64,000 nucleotides of DNA, taken from positions 1-64,000 of the forward strand of contig WNNJ02001060.1 of NCBI GenBank assembly GCA_012934845.2. Reading direction: 5' to 3'. The notes under the pieces are model-generated. The model was not told where the DNA came from, ran no database searches, and saw nothing but the letters and a program-made list of their open reading frames with translations. Shown here piece after piece: positions 21,060-32,939 of this stretch. Position numbers and translations under genes: made by a program. How positions within the stretch are numbered: the stretch's first letter is position 1; the number at the start of each line of letters is the position of its first letter. Source of the DNA: Pomphorhynchus laevis (Eukaryota; Acanthocephala; Palaeacanthocephala; Echinorhynchida; Pomphorhynchidae).

Positions 21060-21480
21060 CGAAAAGAAGTCGCAACTTTCTCCTCTCGGCTTCAATGGTT
21101 TTCTTGATAGCATCACTAGATATCCTACGAAAGATATTCAGGCACATCAGTGCATTCCACTTATTAATTACTGATTGCAAATCAATGGTGAGCACGAATT
21201 ATTGTTGTAGGCTTTATTAATTTCCACGCATGCCTACGAGTTTCTCGTATATAATTCAAGGATAGAAAGCTGGAGAGACCGCCAAAGCCATCGAAAATTT
21301 TTTGATCGACCAAATCAATGGTCGATCTGCGATATTTTAAGGTGCCGAGACATAGATATGTCAAACGTTCAGCTAATCTCAAATTAGAGAAATTCGGAAT
21401 CATGCGCGACCCTTTACGTAACAGGTTCTTAATATCAGGGGATTCCATTAAAGTCTGTGTATAAGTTACAGGTAAACCAT
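21060..21480 (-). mobile_element. LINE ORF2 C-terminal fragment (CR1 group)
   Basis: The 88-codon minus frame contains KGSRMIPNFSNLRLAERLTY and LGTLKYRRSTIDLVDQKIF, the typical block after the reverse transcriptase of CR1-like LINEs (R-A-T-x-x-I-P ... YxxRLxxLxLxSLxxRR). No reverse transcriptase is attached. Confidence 0.65.
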
Positions 21481-21839
21481 ATTCAAGGATGGGTAGAATA
21501 TATGATCAAATCTATATATATGATCAACATCCGAGAATTTCGGCGTGCGTTGAATAGTGTATCGTTGAATAGTGAGTGTATCGATCTCATAGAAAGTCGA
21601 ATCTGATTTGAATTGCTTTTTGTTTTACTGACATTGTACTTTTACATTGAGATCCAGCCAAACGAGCCACCACTCATCAGCTGTTGTATACTAATATTAA
21701 AAATTTTTTACAACATAATTTACAATCACACCCAAAGGTAAATTGAATTCTAGTGAATTCAACTCACCTTTGATATCAGGTAAGTTAGCTTTTATTCGAT
21801 AGTCAATATTAAGCTTAGCAAGTATCTTTAAAATAATCG

Positions 21840-22440
21840 AAAAACGCATATGTGATAAATCATAAAATCAAAGAAGTGATATGATTGATGTTATTAATTA
21901 TTAAGCCTAAATTTATACAAAATCGTATTTTTGATAGTTTAATTTAATATAATTAAATTAAATAATTAAATTAAATTTAATGTCACATCTTTAGATCATA
22001 AAATATACGATAAGATAAAATGTAAGATAAATATGATCGATGATATGATCGATGTTTATAATTATTAAACCTAAGTTCATACTAAACCGTATTTTTGATA
22101 GTTTAATTAAATATAATTAAATTAAATAATTAAATTAAATTTAATGTCACATCTTTAGATCATAAAATATACGATAAGATAAAATGTAAGATAAATATGA
22201 TCGATGATATGATCGATGTTTATAATTATTAAACCTAAGTTCATACTAAACCGTATTTTTGATAGTTTAATTAAATATAATTAAATTAAATAATTTAATT
22301 AATTTAATGTCACATCTTTAGATCATAAAATATACGATAAGATAAAATGTAAGATAAATTTGATCGATGATATGATCGATGTTTATAATTCTTAAACCTA
22401 AATTCATACTAAACCGTATTTTTTAATGATTAATTAATTA
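21840..22440. repeat. tandem repeat, about 164 bp unit, 3 to 4 copies
   Basis: The landmark ATGTCACATCTTTAGATCAT occurs at 21980, 22144 and 22307 (periods 164 and 163), each followed by the same ATGATCGATGATATGATCG block. A diverged unit precedes (about 21840) and a partial one follows (about 22527). Units are over 95 percent alike by eye, so the array is fairly young. Confidence 0.85.
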
Positions 22441-22599
22441 TCACTTATCACTGACCAGTATCAATACTGACTTAGTCTCAACATCAGATTGAAGTATCAG
22501 CGTTGTTTTAATCAGCTTATTCATTAGATGTCACATCTTAGATCATAAAATATAAGTTAAAATATACGATAAGATAAAATGTAAGATAAAATATAAGTA

Positions 22600-23000
22600 A
22601 AAAATATAAGAAGAAAGAGAAATACTTTCTATTTTTTCAATATTTTCTATATTTTTTATACAATAAATATAGAAAGTTACAATTAACAAAAGTTAAAATC
22701 GACGAAATATTCCGTGGTGGTTTACTAGCAGTTTTTTGAATTTGACGAACTTTAACGAATTTCAATGATGAACAATAACATAATTTACAAAGATAACTAC
22801 AATATTATTCCGATCCCACAAATCTCTAGCGTATTACATGACAACATTCCGAGCAAAGCTCAATAGTTGCATCACATGAAACAAAAAATATTAAGTTGCT
22901 AAAAGGGCTTGTTTAAATCGTTTTAACTAACTGTACTACACAATCTTCCAATCCAACCGATTCCACCTGTTAATGATTTGCCGATTGAACTGTATTGTCT
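22600..23000. other. no gene seen
   Basis: AT-rich stretch between the tandem repeat and a LINE. No feature supported. Confidence 0.4.
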
Positions 23001-24555
23001 TTGAACGAATAATCCGTTTTCTAGCGAGACGTGTTGTAAGTAATGAGACAGGTGCCGAATTCACTTGCTGCTGGTCCTGACAGACTGCCTCCCTTACTAT
23101 TTTATGAATCAGCTGATATCTTATGTAGACCGATTTTTCAATTATTAACGTGTTCGATATCTAGCGGCATAATTCCTAATGACTAGAAGAAGTCTCTGGT
23201 TCTTCCACTGTTCAAGAAAGGCGAACGTACTTTTGTGAATAATTACCGACCTATCAGTCTCACTTGTGTGGCTTGTAAAGTTCTCGAAAAAACTAATTGA
23301 TAAAGAGATCCGTTTCCACCTTGAAAGTCTCAATATATTCAATGATGTACACCATAGATTCAGGAAGAACAAATCTATGATCACCAATCTTGCAACATCA
23401 AGACACAGATGGGCTGATTCCATGCGATCAGGTGTTGGACTCGATGTGATTTTCTTTGATCTGTCTAAAGCCTTCGACTGTGTGAAACATGACATTCTAC
23501 TCTCAGCACTTTGGCACTACAGTATCAGAGATCCTATCCATAGATGGCTGCATTCATTCATAACATCTCGTTTCTTCGCAGTCAAGATCGGTGATGTCTT
23601 GTCTGAATGGTATCCTATGTTTGTAGGAGTTCCTCAGGGGTGTGTAATCAGCCCACTACTCTTCAACGTCTACATCAACTCACTCCCTTCTGTCATAAAT
23701 TCACAGTGTCTTCTGTACGCTGACGACCTCAAAATATGGCGTTCATTGAATAGTCCCAGTGATGTAACTATACTCCAGAAAGATGTCGAGATGGTTTCTC
23801 GATAGTGCAGTGCTGTCGGACTCAAAGTGAACCCTGCGAAATGTTTCCACCTACATATTGGAAAAGGGACCTTCAGTGGTAGCTACCGAATTGATGGCTG
23901 TCAGATTGTAAAGGTCTCGCAAATGTCGGACCTGGGTGTGATTGTAACTAGTGACTTAGGCTCCTGCTCTCATGTCGATCATGTTGTAAGTAAGTGCGTT
24001 CGCCTCCTCGGTCTAAGAGTTCGCCTCCTCGGTCAGAATCATCTTGATTATATGGGATTGCGTACCCTTTACCAATGCGCAATCCTCCCACACATGATGT
24101 ATGGGTCCGTCGTTGCTCACCCTGAGTTCTAGCTTGAGCTGGACGTTTACAACGCATTCTCCATCGGTGCACACATTTAGTGCCGTCCATACGTTCGTTA
24201 CCTTACGAGGAACGCCTGTGCTGTCTTGACGTTCCCCAGTGAAAATTTCACTAAAATTTAATGATCTGATGTTCGTGTGGAGGTGCTTGACCACCCCAGG
24301 CCACTGTTGCAAAGACACGTTTGAGCTAAGAACCAACGATCGCCTACGTGGTCACAACTATATGCTGAAGAGAAGACGAGCATGCAATAAACGAATATCA
24401 ACAATCCATGATAGAATGGTACCTATCTGGAATGGTCTACCTGCTGTGACGATAAATGGTAACCTGGGGAGTTTTAAACGACGGTTGCGAAATTACCTCA
24501 GGATGCGTTGTCGTCATGCCTGAATTGCACATTATTTGATAAATAATACGAATAG
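23000..24555 (+). mobile_element. 5'-truncated CR1-like LINE (family C relative), reverse transcriptase to 3' end
   Basis: Begins within the pre-RT region (AAGPDRLPPLLFYE) and runs through NYRPISLTCVACKVLE, the 179-codon frame 23266-23805 with FFDLSKAFDCVKHD, GVPQGCVISPLLFN and intact LLYADDLKIW, then 23827-24132 and 24239-24523, ending FKRRLRNYLRMRCRHA. Frame breaks separate these pieces, including two adjacent stops just after ACKVLEKTN. The endonuclease and ORF1 are missing. Confidence 0.8.
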
Positions 24556-24594
24556 AATGCGATTTTCCATAGTTAGCCAGTTGAACTTAAAGAG

Positions 24595-25190
24595 TTAAGA
24601 TGAAATGTGATTAAAACAGTGGAAGCGAACAAAGATACACGGCAGAATATACAATGTTGTAGAGAAAATAAGATAGCATTTAAAAGATAAAGCAGAAATA
24701 CAGGCAATATTTGATCTTAGAATACAATATACTGGAGATAAGATAGTTACACGAATTAAAATTAAGCGAGCTGCTAATACAGCGAAGATCGCGAAGTAGA
24801 AGATTGCAAGAGCCGATTTTGTCGTCAAAGAAGGGATTGGGAGAAATACATTTGTTTAAGTAAACTACCAAAAATATGATATGATCAACAAGAAAGACGG
24901 TCGAATTAAGAAATACCAAGAGAGAAGACAGAGACGAAAGAAGAGATATCCCATAAGATGTTAGACTTTGAATTGTTCAGAAACAAACAACGCTAGGAAA
25001 TATGCTTGGAGATTGAGAGAAAACAATTCGTAAAAGAGGCTGATAGACCATTGATAAAATGAGCCGGATAATGAGAGTAAAATAGATTATCATCAGCATA
25101 TTCCATGATGCAGAAGTTATGGTCATATGCTCTATTAGAGTGATCGCCAAAGAGAAGAGAAAAATGAATTGGTCCGATAGCAAAATATTT
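24595..25190 (-). mobile_element. decayed LINE family A fragment, reverse transcriptase part
   Basis: Minus-strand pieces read MEYADDNLFYSHYPAH (about 25100) and DDKIGSCNLLLRDLR ... LISSILYSKIKYCL (about 24830-24720), matching QYADDILIYAHAPAY and SDKVRSSTLILRNLR of the 47.2 kb copy. Spread over three frames. A 38 bp piece at 24714-24751 is duplicated at 25266-25303. Confidence 0.7.
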
Positions 25191-25309
25191 AAATTATTTA
25201 AATGATTTTGAAGAAAGCCAATATCATTACATTATGACAATTCTTAAAATTTCATTATTTAATATTCGATCTTAGAATACAATATACTGGAGATAAGAGA
25301 GTTAATAAG

Positions 25310-26060
25310 TTTTATTTTATCCATCCATTAAAAATTTCCCGCTAACGATTTTACGATTTTCTGTTTGATTTTATTTTTAACAATATTATTAATAATATTA
25401 ACAATTTTTCAATTCAAAAATGTACCTTTAAAATATGTATCTATTAAATTATTTAAATGATTTTGAAGAAAGTCAATATAATTACATATTATGACAATTC
25501 TTAAAATTTCTTTATTTAATGTATTACATTTTATATTATTTTCTCGATTGGAATGAACTTGATCATTTATAGATTTTTTTAAATTTTAGAGTATCAAAAA
25601 CAGAAAAGAAAAACTTAATTCTGAGTTTTTACAATGTCTATTATCAATTCAGCAAAATTGGATTTTTAAAAAATGCTTTCTATCCAAAATTTCAATTATT
25701 TAAAATCTTAAGATAAAAATATATATTATTATTTAATTATTTATAATTTAAAAATATCTTAATATTAAAATATATTACAAATTGTTGCAATTCTTAAAAT
25801 TTCATTATTTAAGGTATTATATTTTATATTATATGGTATGCATGAATGCTCATGCAAAAATATGTTTCTTGTAAATTTAAATATGCCATCTATATGATAT
25901 AAATTAAAAGTAGTTTTAATTGATGTTAATTTAATGTTCATATCTAGATATATACCTTCGTTATCATTAATATTGGTTTTGTTAATAATAAGGCTACCTG
26001 GATAAATTTGTTCGCTTATTGAATAAAAATTATTAGAGTTAATTACATTGGAACACATTT
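25310..26060 (-). mobile_element. Penelope-like reverse transcriptase remnant, C-terminal part
   Basis: The 97-codon minus frame 26058-25765 contains YLDMNIKLTSIKTTFNLY and IPYNIKYNTLNNEILRIAT. This is homologous in the opposite orientation to 38120-38430, and resembles the region after the reverse transcriptase of a Penelope-like or related lineage (pattern LDI...IP...LLRIxRIC). Broken, several breaks. Confidence 0.5.
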
Positions 26061-26600
26061 TATTTGTCTAAATATAAATGTCCCTACTTTTAACATTCAT
26101 TAAACTTGCTTGAAAATTAGCAGAAAAATAATGCCAGAAATTAGCAGACAAATAATATTGTATCAAATAAGATTTTATACAATTTATATTTATATCAAGT
26201 TAAAATTTGAAATTGAAATTCAAAATAAAAGTCAATTTTTATGAATTGACTAATAAATAACAGACGATGTTTCAGAATAAGGATTAGAGTTCACCAGGAA
26301 GAACTGATGCAAGTAACGTGTTTTTATTATTATAAGCAAGCATTGGCTATAAATCCGTTTCGCTCGATTATTTCGCTTTTATAAAAGGGTTATTAAATTT
26401 ACGAAACAAATACTTCAGGATTTATTTTTTTGTATATGTTGTGGTTCAAATTGACATCAAAATGACAGAAAAAATACATTTGATATGAATAATCCTATAA
26501 AATTTGTGTAAATATGTTTCCATGACAAAATGTAAATTCAGGTTCAAAATGCATCGAAATTGATGTTGAAAATATTAAACTTGCCTGTTTGGTTTGTATT
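26060..26600. other. no gene; contains a repeat shared with 38.5 kb
   Basis: 26225-26330 is the reverse complement of about 38555-38625 (shared TGAATTGACTAATAAATAAC), probably the terminal region of the Penelope-like element. The remainder shows nothing. Confidence 0.5.
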
Positions 26601-26604
26601 TAAT

Positions 26605-27021
26605 ATGGTAGAGAATATTAACTGTTTTGTCCTTACCAAAACTGGAATTCTTGGCAAAAAAAGAACTTCAATGCTTAGAAATCATTTACTACTTAAGGTA
26701 TAAATGATGTATAATATTTACAAAATATTAAAGGTCATCTATTAATATAGCCACCGCTAGGAAGAGCTAGTATACGGGGACATGATATACCGTGCCCTCA
26801 TCAGATCTTTGGAAGACGCGAAAATTGTTATCGCAGGACTTCTAAGTCTTAAATTTAATACTTTTACTTTTTCAGATGATTATGCTGAGCAGAACAACAA
26901 AATGAAAAAAAGAAGGAATTTGGATAGTAAGCCAGAGAAGAATATTGACTACATTACTTTGCAGAAATGCGCCATTGAAAATGGGATGATCACTTCGAGA
27001 CAGTTAAATCAGTTCAAGTAG
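26605..27021 (+). CDS. CFAP77-like ciliary protein, 3 exons, 104 codons
   Basis: Exons 26605-26697, 26751-26826 and 26876-27021 join in phase. Introns are 53 and 49 bp (GTATAA...TAG and GTTATC...CAG), the size class of the small RRP12 introns. The protein starts MVENINCFVLTKTG, then MLRNHLLLKPPLGRASIRGH, DIPCPHQIFGRREN, a basic stretch KMKKRRN, and IDYITLQKCAIENGMITSR before the stop. The LLLKPPLGR...G...P...FG block and a final D(Y/F)xxLxxxAxxxGxxT block are what I recall of CFAP77, a protein of the ciliary doublet microtubule wall. AATAAA follows at about 27027. It is shorter than vertebrate CFAP77, so upstream exons may be missing. Family call is from memory. Confidence 0.6.
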
Positions 27022-27025
27022 TAAC

Positions 27026-27034
27026 GAATAAATA
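27026..27034 (+). terminator. polyadenylation signal AATAAA after the CFAP77-like gene
   Basis: AATAAA lies about 6 bases after the stop codon of the CFAP77-like gene, followed by a T-rich stretch. Close to the stop, as expected in a compact genome. Confidence 0.45.
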
Positions 27035-27059
27035 TAATTGTTTTTATCTTTATTGCTTA

Positions 27060-28800
27060 AGAAACGCACAACTTACTATAAACAAGATTAATGGTGGATG
27101 TACCGTTAAACCGAAGGGGCCATGCAAACCGGATAATTTGTGTAATATGAAAACATTTGGTAAACCGGAAAGGTATTAAATATACAATACAGCAAAGTAG
27201 TATCGTTTAAATTAAAAATTAATTTAACATTGCATTTTATTAGATATTAAATAAATTGCAATTTATTTATTTAAATTGAATTTTATAATACCAATATTAT
27301 ACAATAAAGCAAAGCAGTATCGTTTAAATTAAAAATATATTTAAAATTTTATTAGTTAAATCATTCGAATACTTAATATTTTATAGATTAAATAAATAAA
27401 TAAATATTAATAAATAATAAAATTATTAATATTTTAAATATAATAAATATCTGCATGATCTTTTCAATTTAGAAAATGCTGATTTTGCGTATTAAAATAT
27501 ATATGTTTTTGCAATGATAAAATTTTGCTGTATGACGAAATGTAAATAAGTTATTGAAAGGAGTCTCCTTGATTATATCTTTGTTCTCGTGGATAAACTG
27601 TATTTAAATGTTCTTTCTTATTTTGATTGTATGTTCAGACATTGGATGTATGTTCAGTAGTCAGTTATACTTTCGAAGTTATTAAAATATTATCATAAAC
27701 AATTATCTATATTTACAGTAAATTATTAATTTAACGGTAAAGTATAAATATATTTTTGCTGACCAAATAATGGACAATAAAACACGTAATCAATATATAT
27801 ATGGATAGAAACGGTCATCATGACATCATTTAGAATTCAAACGAATTTTCATCAGTTCAGTAAATTCTATACTTGTCGAAATTTTAGTAAATTCTATACG
27901 CAGTCAATCTATACTTGTTCTGATGGCAAATCAAATTTTATGAATTTCATTTGAGCAAATATGTTGTCAATTACTACAACATTAGTTTTACGGACTGAGG
28001 TAATATTCCCGGATCATCATCCTATATTGCTAATCTGTACCATGTCAATAATACAGGTTAACGTAGACATAACATATACCACTTTTGAACAAACTGATAC
28101 AAGATCACACATGGTTACATATAAACCATTATCACAACGAATTTTGTCATATTTTTACGATCCGCTTTTGTAGAATAGTAATCTAGTATTGACTAATTGT
28201 AGATTATATTCCGTTTATAAATTGATACTCTTCTGTATCATATTTTTTAATGAATTTTCAAACATTATTTATTTGAGAATTTTAAATATTGGGTGATTAA
28301 TACTTTGAGAATTACGAGTAGTCGCATCAGTAAACACATTTTTTCGGAGATTTATTTAAGTTTATAAAAAATAATTACCGAGGGAGTGAATTTATGTAAC
28401 TTATCTTGTATTTTGAATTAGATATAAGTGTAGCCTTCCAATTTAGCTACGAACAGGAAAGACAAAGGCGAAATAAATCCGGCCTATATAGCTAATGCAT
28501 TTCAATAATTAGTTGCTATAATCACGACGCATTATAAATAGGCAACTTATTCTGTGTCCTAAAATTCTTCGTAAGTGGTGAATATGCCGATATATTCAAG
28601 AATACTTGCTGTTAAAACCAAATTGGCTTTAAATGAATATGAAACCGAAAATTTGCTGATGTTTTTGTTATAGTTATAGATTATTTAAATTTAAATTCAG
28701 TTGCCGCGAGTACACTCATTGATTCAAATGCCATGAGTGTATTATGCGACGTAATTTTATCTTTAAAATGTATTAATGCAGTAGTGGGACATAATGTCGA
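27060..28800. other. mostly empty; short direct repeat and one unassigned frame
   Basis: A 45 bp direct repeat (CAGTATCGTTTAAATTAAAA) lies at about 27180-27225 and 27298-27342. A plus-strand 70-codon frame at 27961-28173 has ordinary-looking codons and an AG acceptor-like site in the middle, but I recognise nothing in it. Confidence 0.4.
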
Positions 28801-28809
28801 ATATCATAT

Positions 28810-30420
28810 TACTGTTTCCAGCTGAGTAGGGATAGGGCGAGTATCGCTCGTCTTAACCCTTCTCAGTCTTCCTTCTGGAAGATATTCAAGAGGGAGAAGT
28901 TTGTTTGCTGGAGGGATAAGGCTGTGGGGTGGATCGGTAGTATAGGCCTTGACAAAGTTTTGGAGGAGTCACTAGCCCTACATAATTATGGAGCCACTCA
29001 ATCACCGCAACCAATCCCGCTCTGGGGAGACTTCAGGAGTAGAGACTTATCTGTGCCAGATATTCTCAACGCCTGGGGGCCTCTACAGGGCACCTCCAAT
29101 TCCGTCGCTCCACTCTCTTCTCGTGTATGTCAGCTTTTGACAGCTGATCAAAGAAGGGAGGTGGCCGTAACAATGCTATTAGCCACCCCATCCGATGTGG
29201 CCGGCATCAACATTAGCAAAAGAATTTTTATTCCAAAAAAGCATCCGGTCTCATGTCCTAAAGACCTGCGGCCAATTTCGATTCAAAATTCCCTTGTTTC
29301 GATCTACGAAAAAGCGCTTGCGCGTAGAATCCGCGATCATCTAAGTAAGCGAAATTTAATCCCACCCGGTTTCCATGGGTTCGTCAAAAGTCGCTCGATC
29401 CATTCAGCAGTGGGTGAGGTGCAACGGTTCTGTCGGGAGAATAGCCATCAACTCGTTGTGGCTGTTTTCCTTGATTTTTCCGCTGCATTTGACCGTATAT
29501 CAATACCTTTTGTTATCTCTTCTCTCAGGTCCCTCGGGTTGCCTGCAAGAATTGTTAACAGGGTGGAGATACTGCTGTATACCAAGCGATTTTACTATGA
29601 TGATGACCCTGATGCGCGTCAGTTCTACCCTATTACGGGTGTGCCTCAAGGTTCCCCTCTCTCTCCTATCTTATATCTTGCTGCCTCCATCAATCTATTC
29701 AAAATATTTAAACGACAGCAACGTCTAGTGGTGTACGCTGATGACACCACAGCCCTGTTCTCTGGACGCAGGTGTAAGGACGTAGTCTCAGACATCAGCC
29801 GTTTCTTTTTAAGATTAAAAGACCAGTTACCCAAGTCCAATCTTATTCTAAACTCCGCTAAATCGCAGGTGGTTGTCTTTCATGGCTCCCCTGCGACAAA
29901 GCAAAAACTTAAGAGACTAGCACTCTCTGCGCTCTCCTCCATATTTGCCTCTGAACCACTCCCTACCTTCACAAGTCGAGTAAAATACCTGGGGTTCACC
30001 GTTTCGGTGAACTGGTCGGCTAAAGCCGACCTAGATAGACTCAAACGTATCCTGAAGATAGCTAGGTGGGCTCTGAAACGGGCCCAGCATCTGTCGTTGA
30101 ATGGGAAAACCCAGGTGCGCCTTTGGGGTACCTGGGCTATCTCGGGATTAGTCTTCTTCTCTAGAGGACGTCCCCCAGAGCAAAGACTAAGGTTTCTGAA
30201 GCTCCTTGTCTTGCGCTTACCCAGCATCGTCCGCGCCGATTGGATTCTTCGGGGAGTGAAAGACCCCGGGTGGTTCAATCGGAAAGCGGCGTGTTGGATT
30301 GGTTGGGGGGCTCAGATCCCCATGGATTTGAGGCCTACGCAATGAGAAGAAGTGATTATGAAGAATATGCAGTCTCACTGTTGACTTAACTTTTTATAAC
30401 TAATTTACTTATTTATCCCT
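28810..30420 (+). mobile_element. LINE family B, 5'-truncated, with long intact reverse transcriptase frame
   Basis: A non-LTR retrotransposon copy. Homology to other family B copies begins upstream of the reverse transcriptase (ARLNPSQSSFWKIFKREKF) and ends shortly after the stop at 30345. No endonuclease is present. The best-preserved of three family B copies (15.3, 28.8 and 58.4-60.4 kb). Confidence 0.8.
28924..30345 (+). CDS. non-LTR reverse transcriptase, family B (473 codons)
   Basis: Uninterrupted frame. Motifs in order: FIPKKHPVSCPKDLRPISIQ (about residues 97-116), VAVFLDFSAAFDRI (RT block with Asp), GVPQGSPLSPILYL, the catalytic VVYADDTTALF, then SAKSQVVVFHGS and VKYLGFTVS. The frame probably extends upstream to about 28810 because coding similarity continues before the first ATG. 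The clade is uncertain; GVPQGSPLSPILY is common in the I, R1 and LOA-type lineages. Three antisense frames inside are shadows. Confidence 0.85.
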   Translation: MGWIGSIGLDKVLEESLALHNYGATQSPQPIPLWGDFRSRDLSVPDILNAWGPLQGTSNSVAPLSSRVCQLLTADQRREVAVTMLLATPSDVAGINISKRIFIPKKHPVSCPKDLRPISIQNSLVSIYEKALARRIRDHLSKRNLIPPGFHGFVKSRSIHSAVGEVQRFCRENSHQLVVAVFLDFSAAFDRISIPFVISSLRSLGLPARIVNRVEILLYTKRFYYDDDPDARQFYPITGVPQGSPLSPILYLAASINLFKIFKRQQRLVVYADDTTALFSGRRCKDVVSDISRFFLRLKDQLPKSNLILNSAKSQVVVFHGSPATKQKLKRLALSALSSIFASEPLPTFTSRVKYLGFTVSVNWSAKADLDRLKRILKIARWALKRAQHLSLNGKTQVRLWGTWAISGLVFFSRGRPPEQRLRFLKLLVLRLPSIVRADWILRGVKDPGWFNRKAACWIGWGAQIPMDLRPTQ

Positions 30421-31250
30421 TTATGTGTAACATGTTATCTCTTTTTTATTAAGAAAATCCTTATTATTATGAATATCATATTAAACAATATAAATTATCG
30501 TAACATAATTAGTAGTTTAAATTGCGTCGACGGCATAAATTAACGTTTAATTACCATTAAGGATCGAATCTAATATCAAAGAGGTTTTACACTTTCACTT
30601 TGCAAATAAATGGCTACTAAACATGACAAAGAAAGTCAACAAGATGAATATCGTTCACAAATCACAAATTGTAATTTATAATTTTATAATTGGCAAATCC
30701 CGCTATTATTAATTATTATAATAATTAAATTAATTATTATTAATTTTTATCATTTTTTATACACGATCATCTGCTAAGATCGACAATAGAGAATTGAAGG
30801 ATGTAGTAAAAACTCCTATTTTATTCTAAAAGCAATTGGCAAGAAACCACCTTGTATTTTTAGATGGAAAATACTTAAGGTGTACAACATTCCTAAGGGC
30901 TCAGCTGGGTGGAGCCTTGCCATTGCTGCTTCAATATGGATAATCAAATATACTTACGGGAATACAAAGGCATCGCAGTCGACATCGAATGAAATTAAAT
31001 TTGAAAGAAATTATTTAGCGAAAAATTAAAAACACGTATAAGAGCTACGGAGAGAACCCATTTAGTATGTAAATTTGATTGAATAAATAGCATTTTTCGA
31101 AAAAAATATTAATATATAATATTAATATTATATTATTACAATATTCATATTTTATTAAAAAGGAATTTATCAAAACTTAATAAATAAATAGTTTACAATT
31201 GCCTTTATAGTTTTAGTATCTTTAAGGCGTAGCTCTTCAGGAGGTCACTA
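30420..31250. other. no gene seen
   Basis: AT-rich spacer between LINE B and LINE C. Nothing supported. Confidence 0.45.
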
Positions 31251-31481
31251 GCTTAAAACATTGCAATTACATAATGTCATTGTCGAAATATGCCATCTTA
31301 AACATTGCCATCGTCGATATCTGACATTTATTAAACATTTCTTAAATCTGCATTTCTTAAACAACCTGCCATTTCTTAAAATTTTAACTTTATGTTTAAA
31401 TTTTCAGAACAAAAAATTTTACCAACTTAAACACACAATAAATATACAAATATATACAAACCCATTTGCGGGTGGTGAACA

Positions 31482-31592
31482 ACGATCTATACAACGATCT
31501 TACAACTATATATACGACGATCTTACGACGATCTTACGACGATCTTACAACGATCTATACAACGATCTATACAACGATCTATACAACGTTTT
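31482..31592 (+). repeat. tandem repeats in the 5' region of LINE C copy 2
   Basis: Alternating units ACGATCTATACA and ACGATCTTACGA, 10 to 12 bp, about nine in a row. Tandem 5' repeats are seen as promoter monomers in some LINEs. The 161-codon frame 31261-31746 that spans them is a by-product. Confidence 0.75.
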
Positions 31593-31761
31593 AAATCATA
31601 TTTTGGTACTTAGAGAGATATCATACATTCCAGATTATTCTGGGATAAAGAATTCTTTTGTTATAACTACTTACAAGTACGTATTGAAATTCAGTATAAA
31701 TGCAATGGGAGTCCTAAAAAGTCAGCTCAAAGAAGATGGAGTATGATTCTGATCCCTACCC

Positions 31762-32868
31762 ATGGAAGTTGGATGTGACCTGATGATTGTGATGTTTGGA
31801 CGTACTGAAGGTATCCGATCCAAGTATCGGAGTGGCAAATTCATCTGCGGCTTCTGCTGTGCCTTGACCCACCTTAAAGCATCTCACCCAGTGGTATATC
31901 CAGGATTATCGGAGTATGTTGTACCTGGTAATGATGTTGCAACCATGACAATTTCCCCGGACGCCGATCCTAGATCTGATAAACGTGACCATGATAGACT
32001 TGTATTACCTGTAGCAAGAAGAGATAATGCTCATATTTCAACGAATACTTTATGCGAGTACAACATCCCTAATTACCCGGTATCCGATCGGTCGAACTTG
32101 AGTAATACATCCCATACTGACGCAATAATTTTCTCGCCACATAGTCCCAACCGCTTTGTTAGACAAAATGGGAACCCTGAGCTTGGATTGGAATCTAGTA
32201 TTATTGCAATTGAACCTTGTGTAACTAACACGATCTATCCAAGTCCAACAACACGATCTACACGCACTAATGCAGCAACTTACCTAAACAAGTCTACCAC
32301 TTCTGTCTCCTCGTTGAGTAGAGTCGCTCCTGCGGCAAGTTATTCGGTGCAGCAACCTAACCAGCCCACACGTTCGAATAACATAAGGGGGCGAGATATA
32401 ACCTAAACAGATTAAGATGTGTAATTTTCGCTAATATCAACGAGTCCAAATTCGTCATTTCTCAAAACCGTGTGAATGACGGTTCTTTCAGTGAGAAATA
32501 TCTTGTCTAGTATTTTTCTAGATGGAGAGGAACATTTAGCAGCATCCTTGGAGGTATTGGCCCTTCATAGAATTGGTAAAAAGTATGCTAATGGTAAAAA
32601 TATACTGCTTCGATTAGTCTGTGCTTCCAATGATCAAGCTAATATCATCCTTAGTAGAGCTTATAGACTAAATGGTAATTCTGTGCGAATATATAAGGAT
32701 CTATCGGTTGAAGAGCGCGAACAACTATCTCTCGCTAAAAAAGAACTAAACGACAGGCGTCAACAAGGTGAAAATGATCTCTGTATCCGAAATTTTCAGG
32801 TGGTCCGACGACGTCCATTTGTACGTTGGGAGAAGTTAATCCTAAATACTCACGGTGTAGCGTCTTAG
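31762..32868 (+). pseudogene. LINE C copy 2 ORF1, broken
   Basis: Two frames, 31762-32406 and 32476-32868. The first includes the zinc-finger end KFICGFCCALTHLK; the first half of the finger (DDCDVWTY) is in another frame just upstream, so at least one shift lies within the finger. The middle is Ser/Thr/Pro-rich. The second frame ends in a block shared by all ORF1s here (DLSVEEREQLSLAKKEL ... ENDLCIRNFQVVRRRP). Confidence 0.7.
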
Positions 32869-32939
32869 GTGACTTAATTTCATTCCATGGTGTCCTGCAT
32901 AAGACTTCAAAGAACAGTAGTAGACATCCCCTGAAAATT

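Noticed and set aside
31261-31746. 161-codon frame with repeated YND-L units
   Set aside because: Produced by translation of a 12 bp tandem repeat and AT-rich 5' region of a LINE; not a plausible protein.
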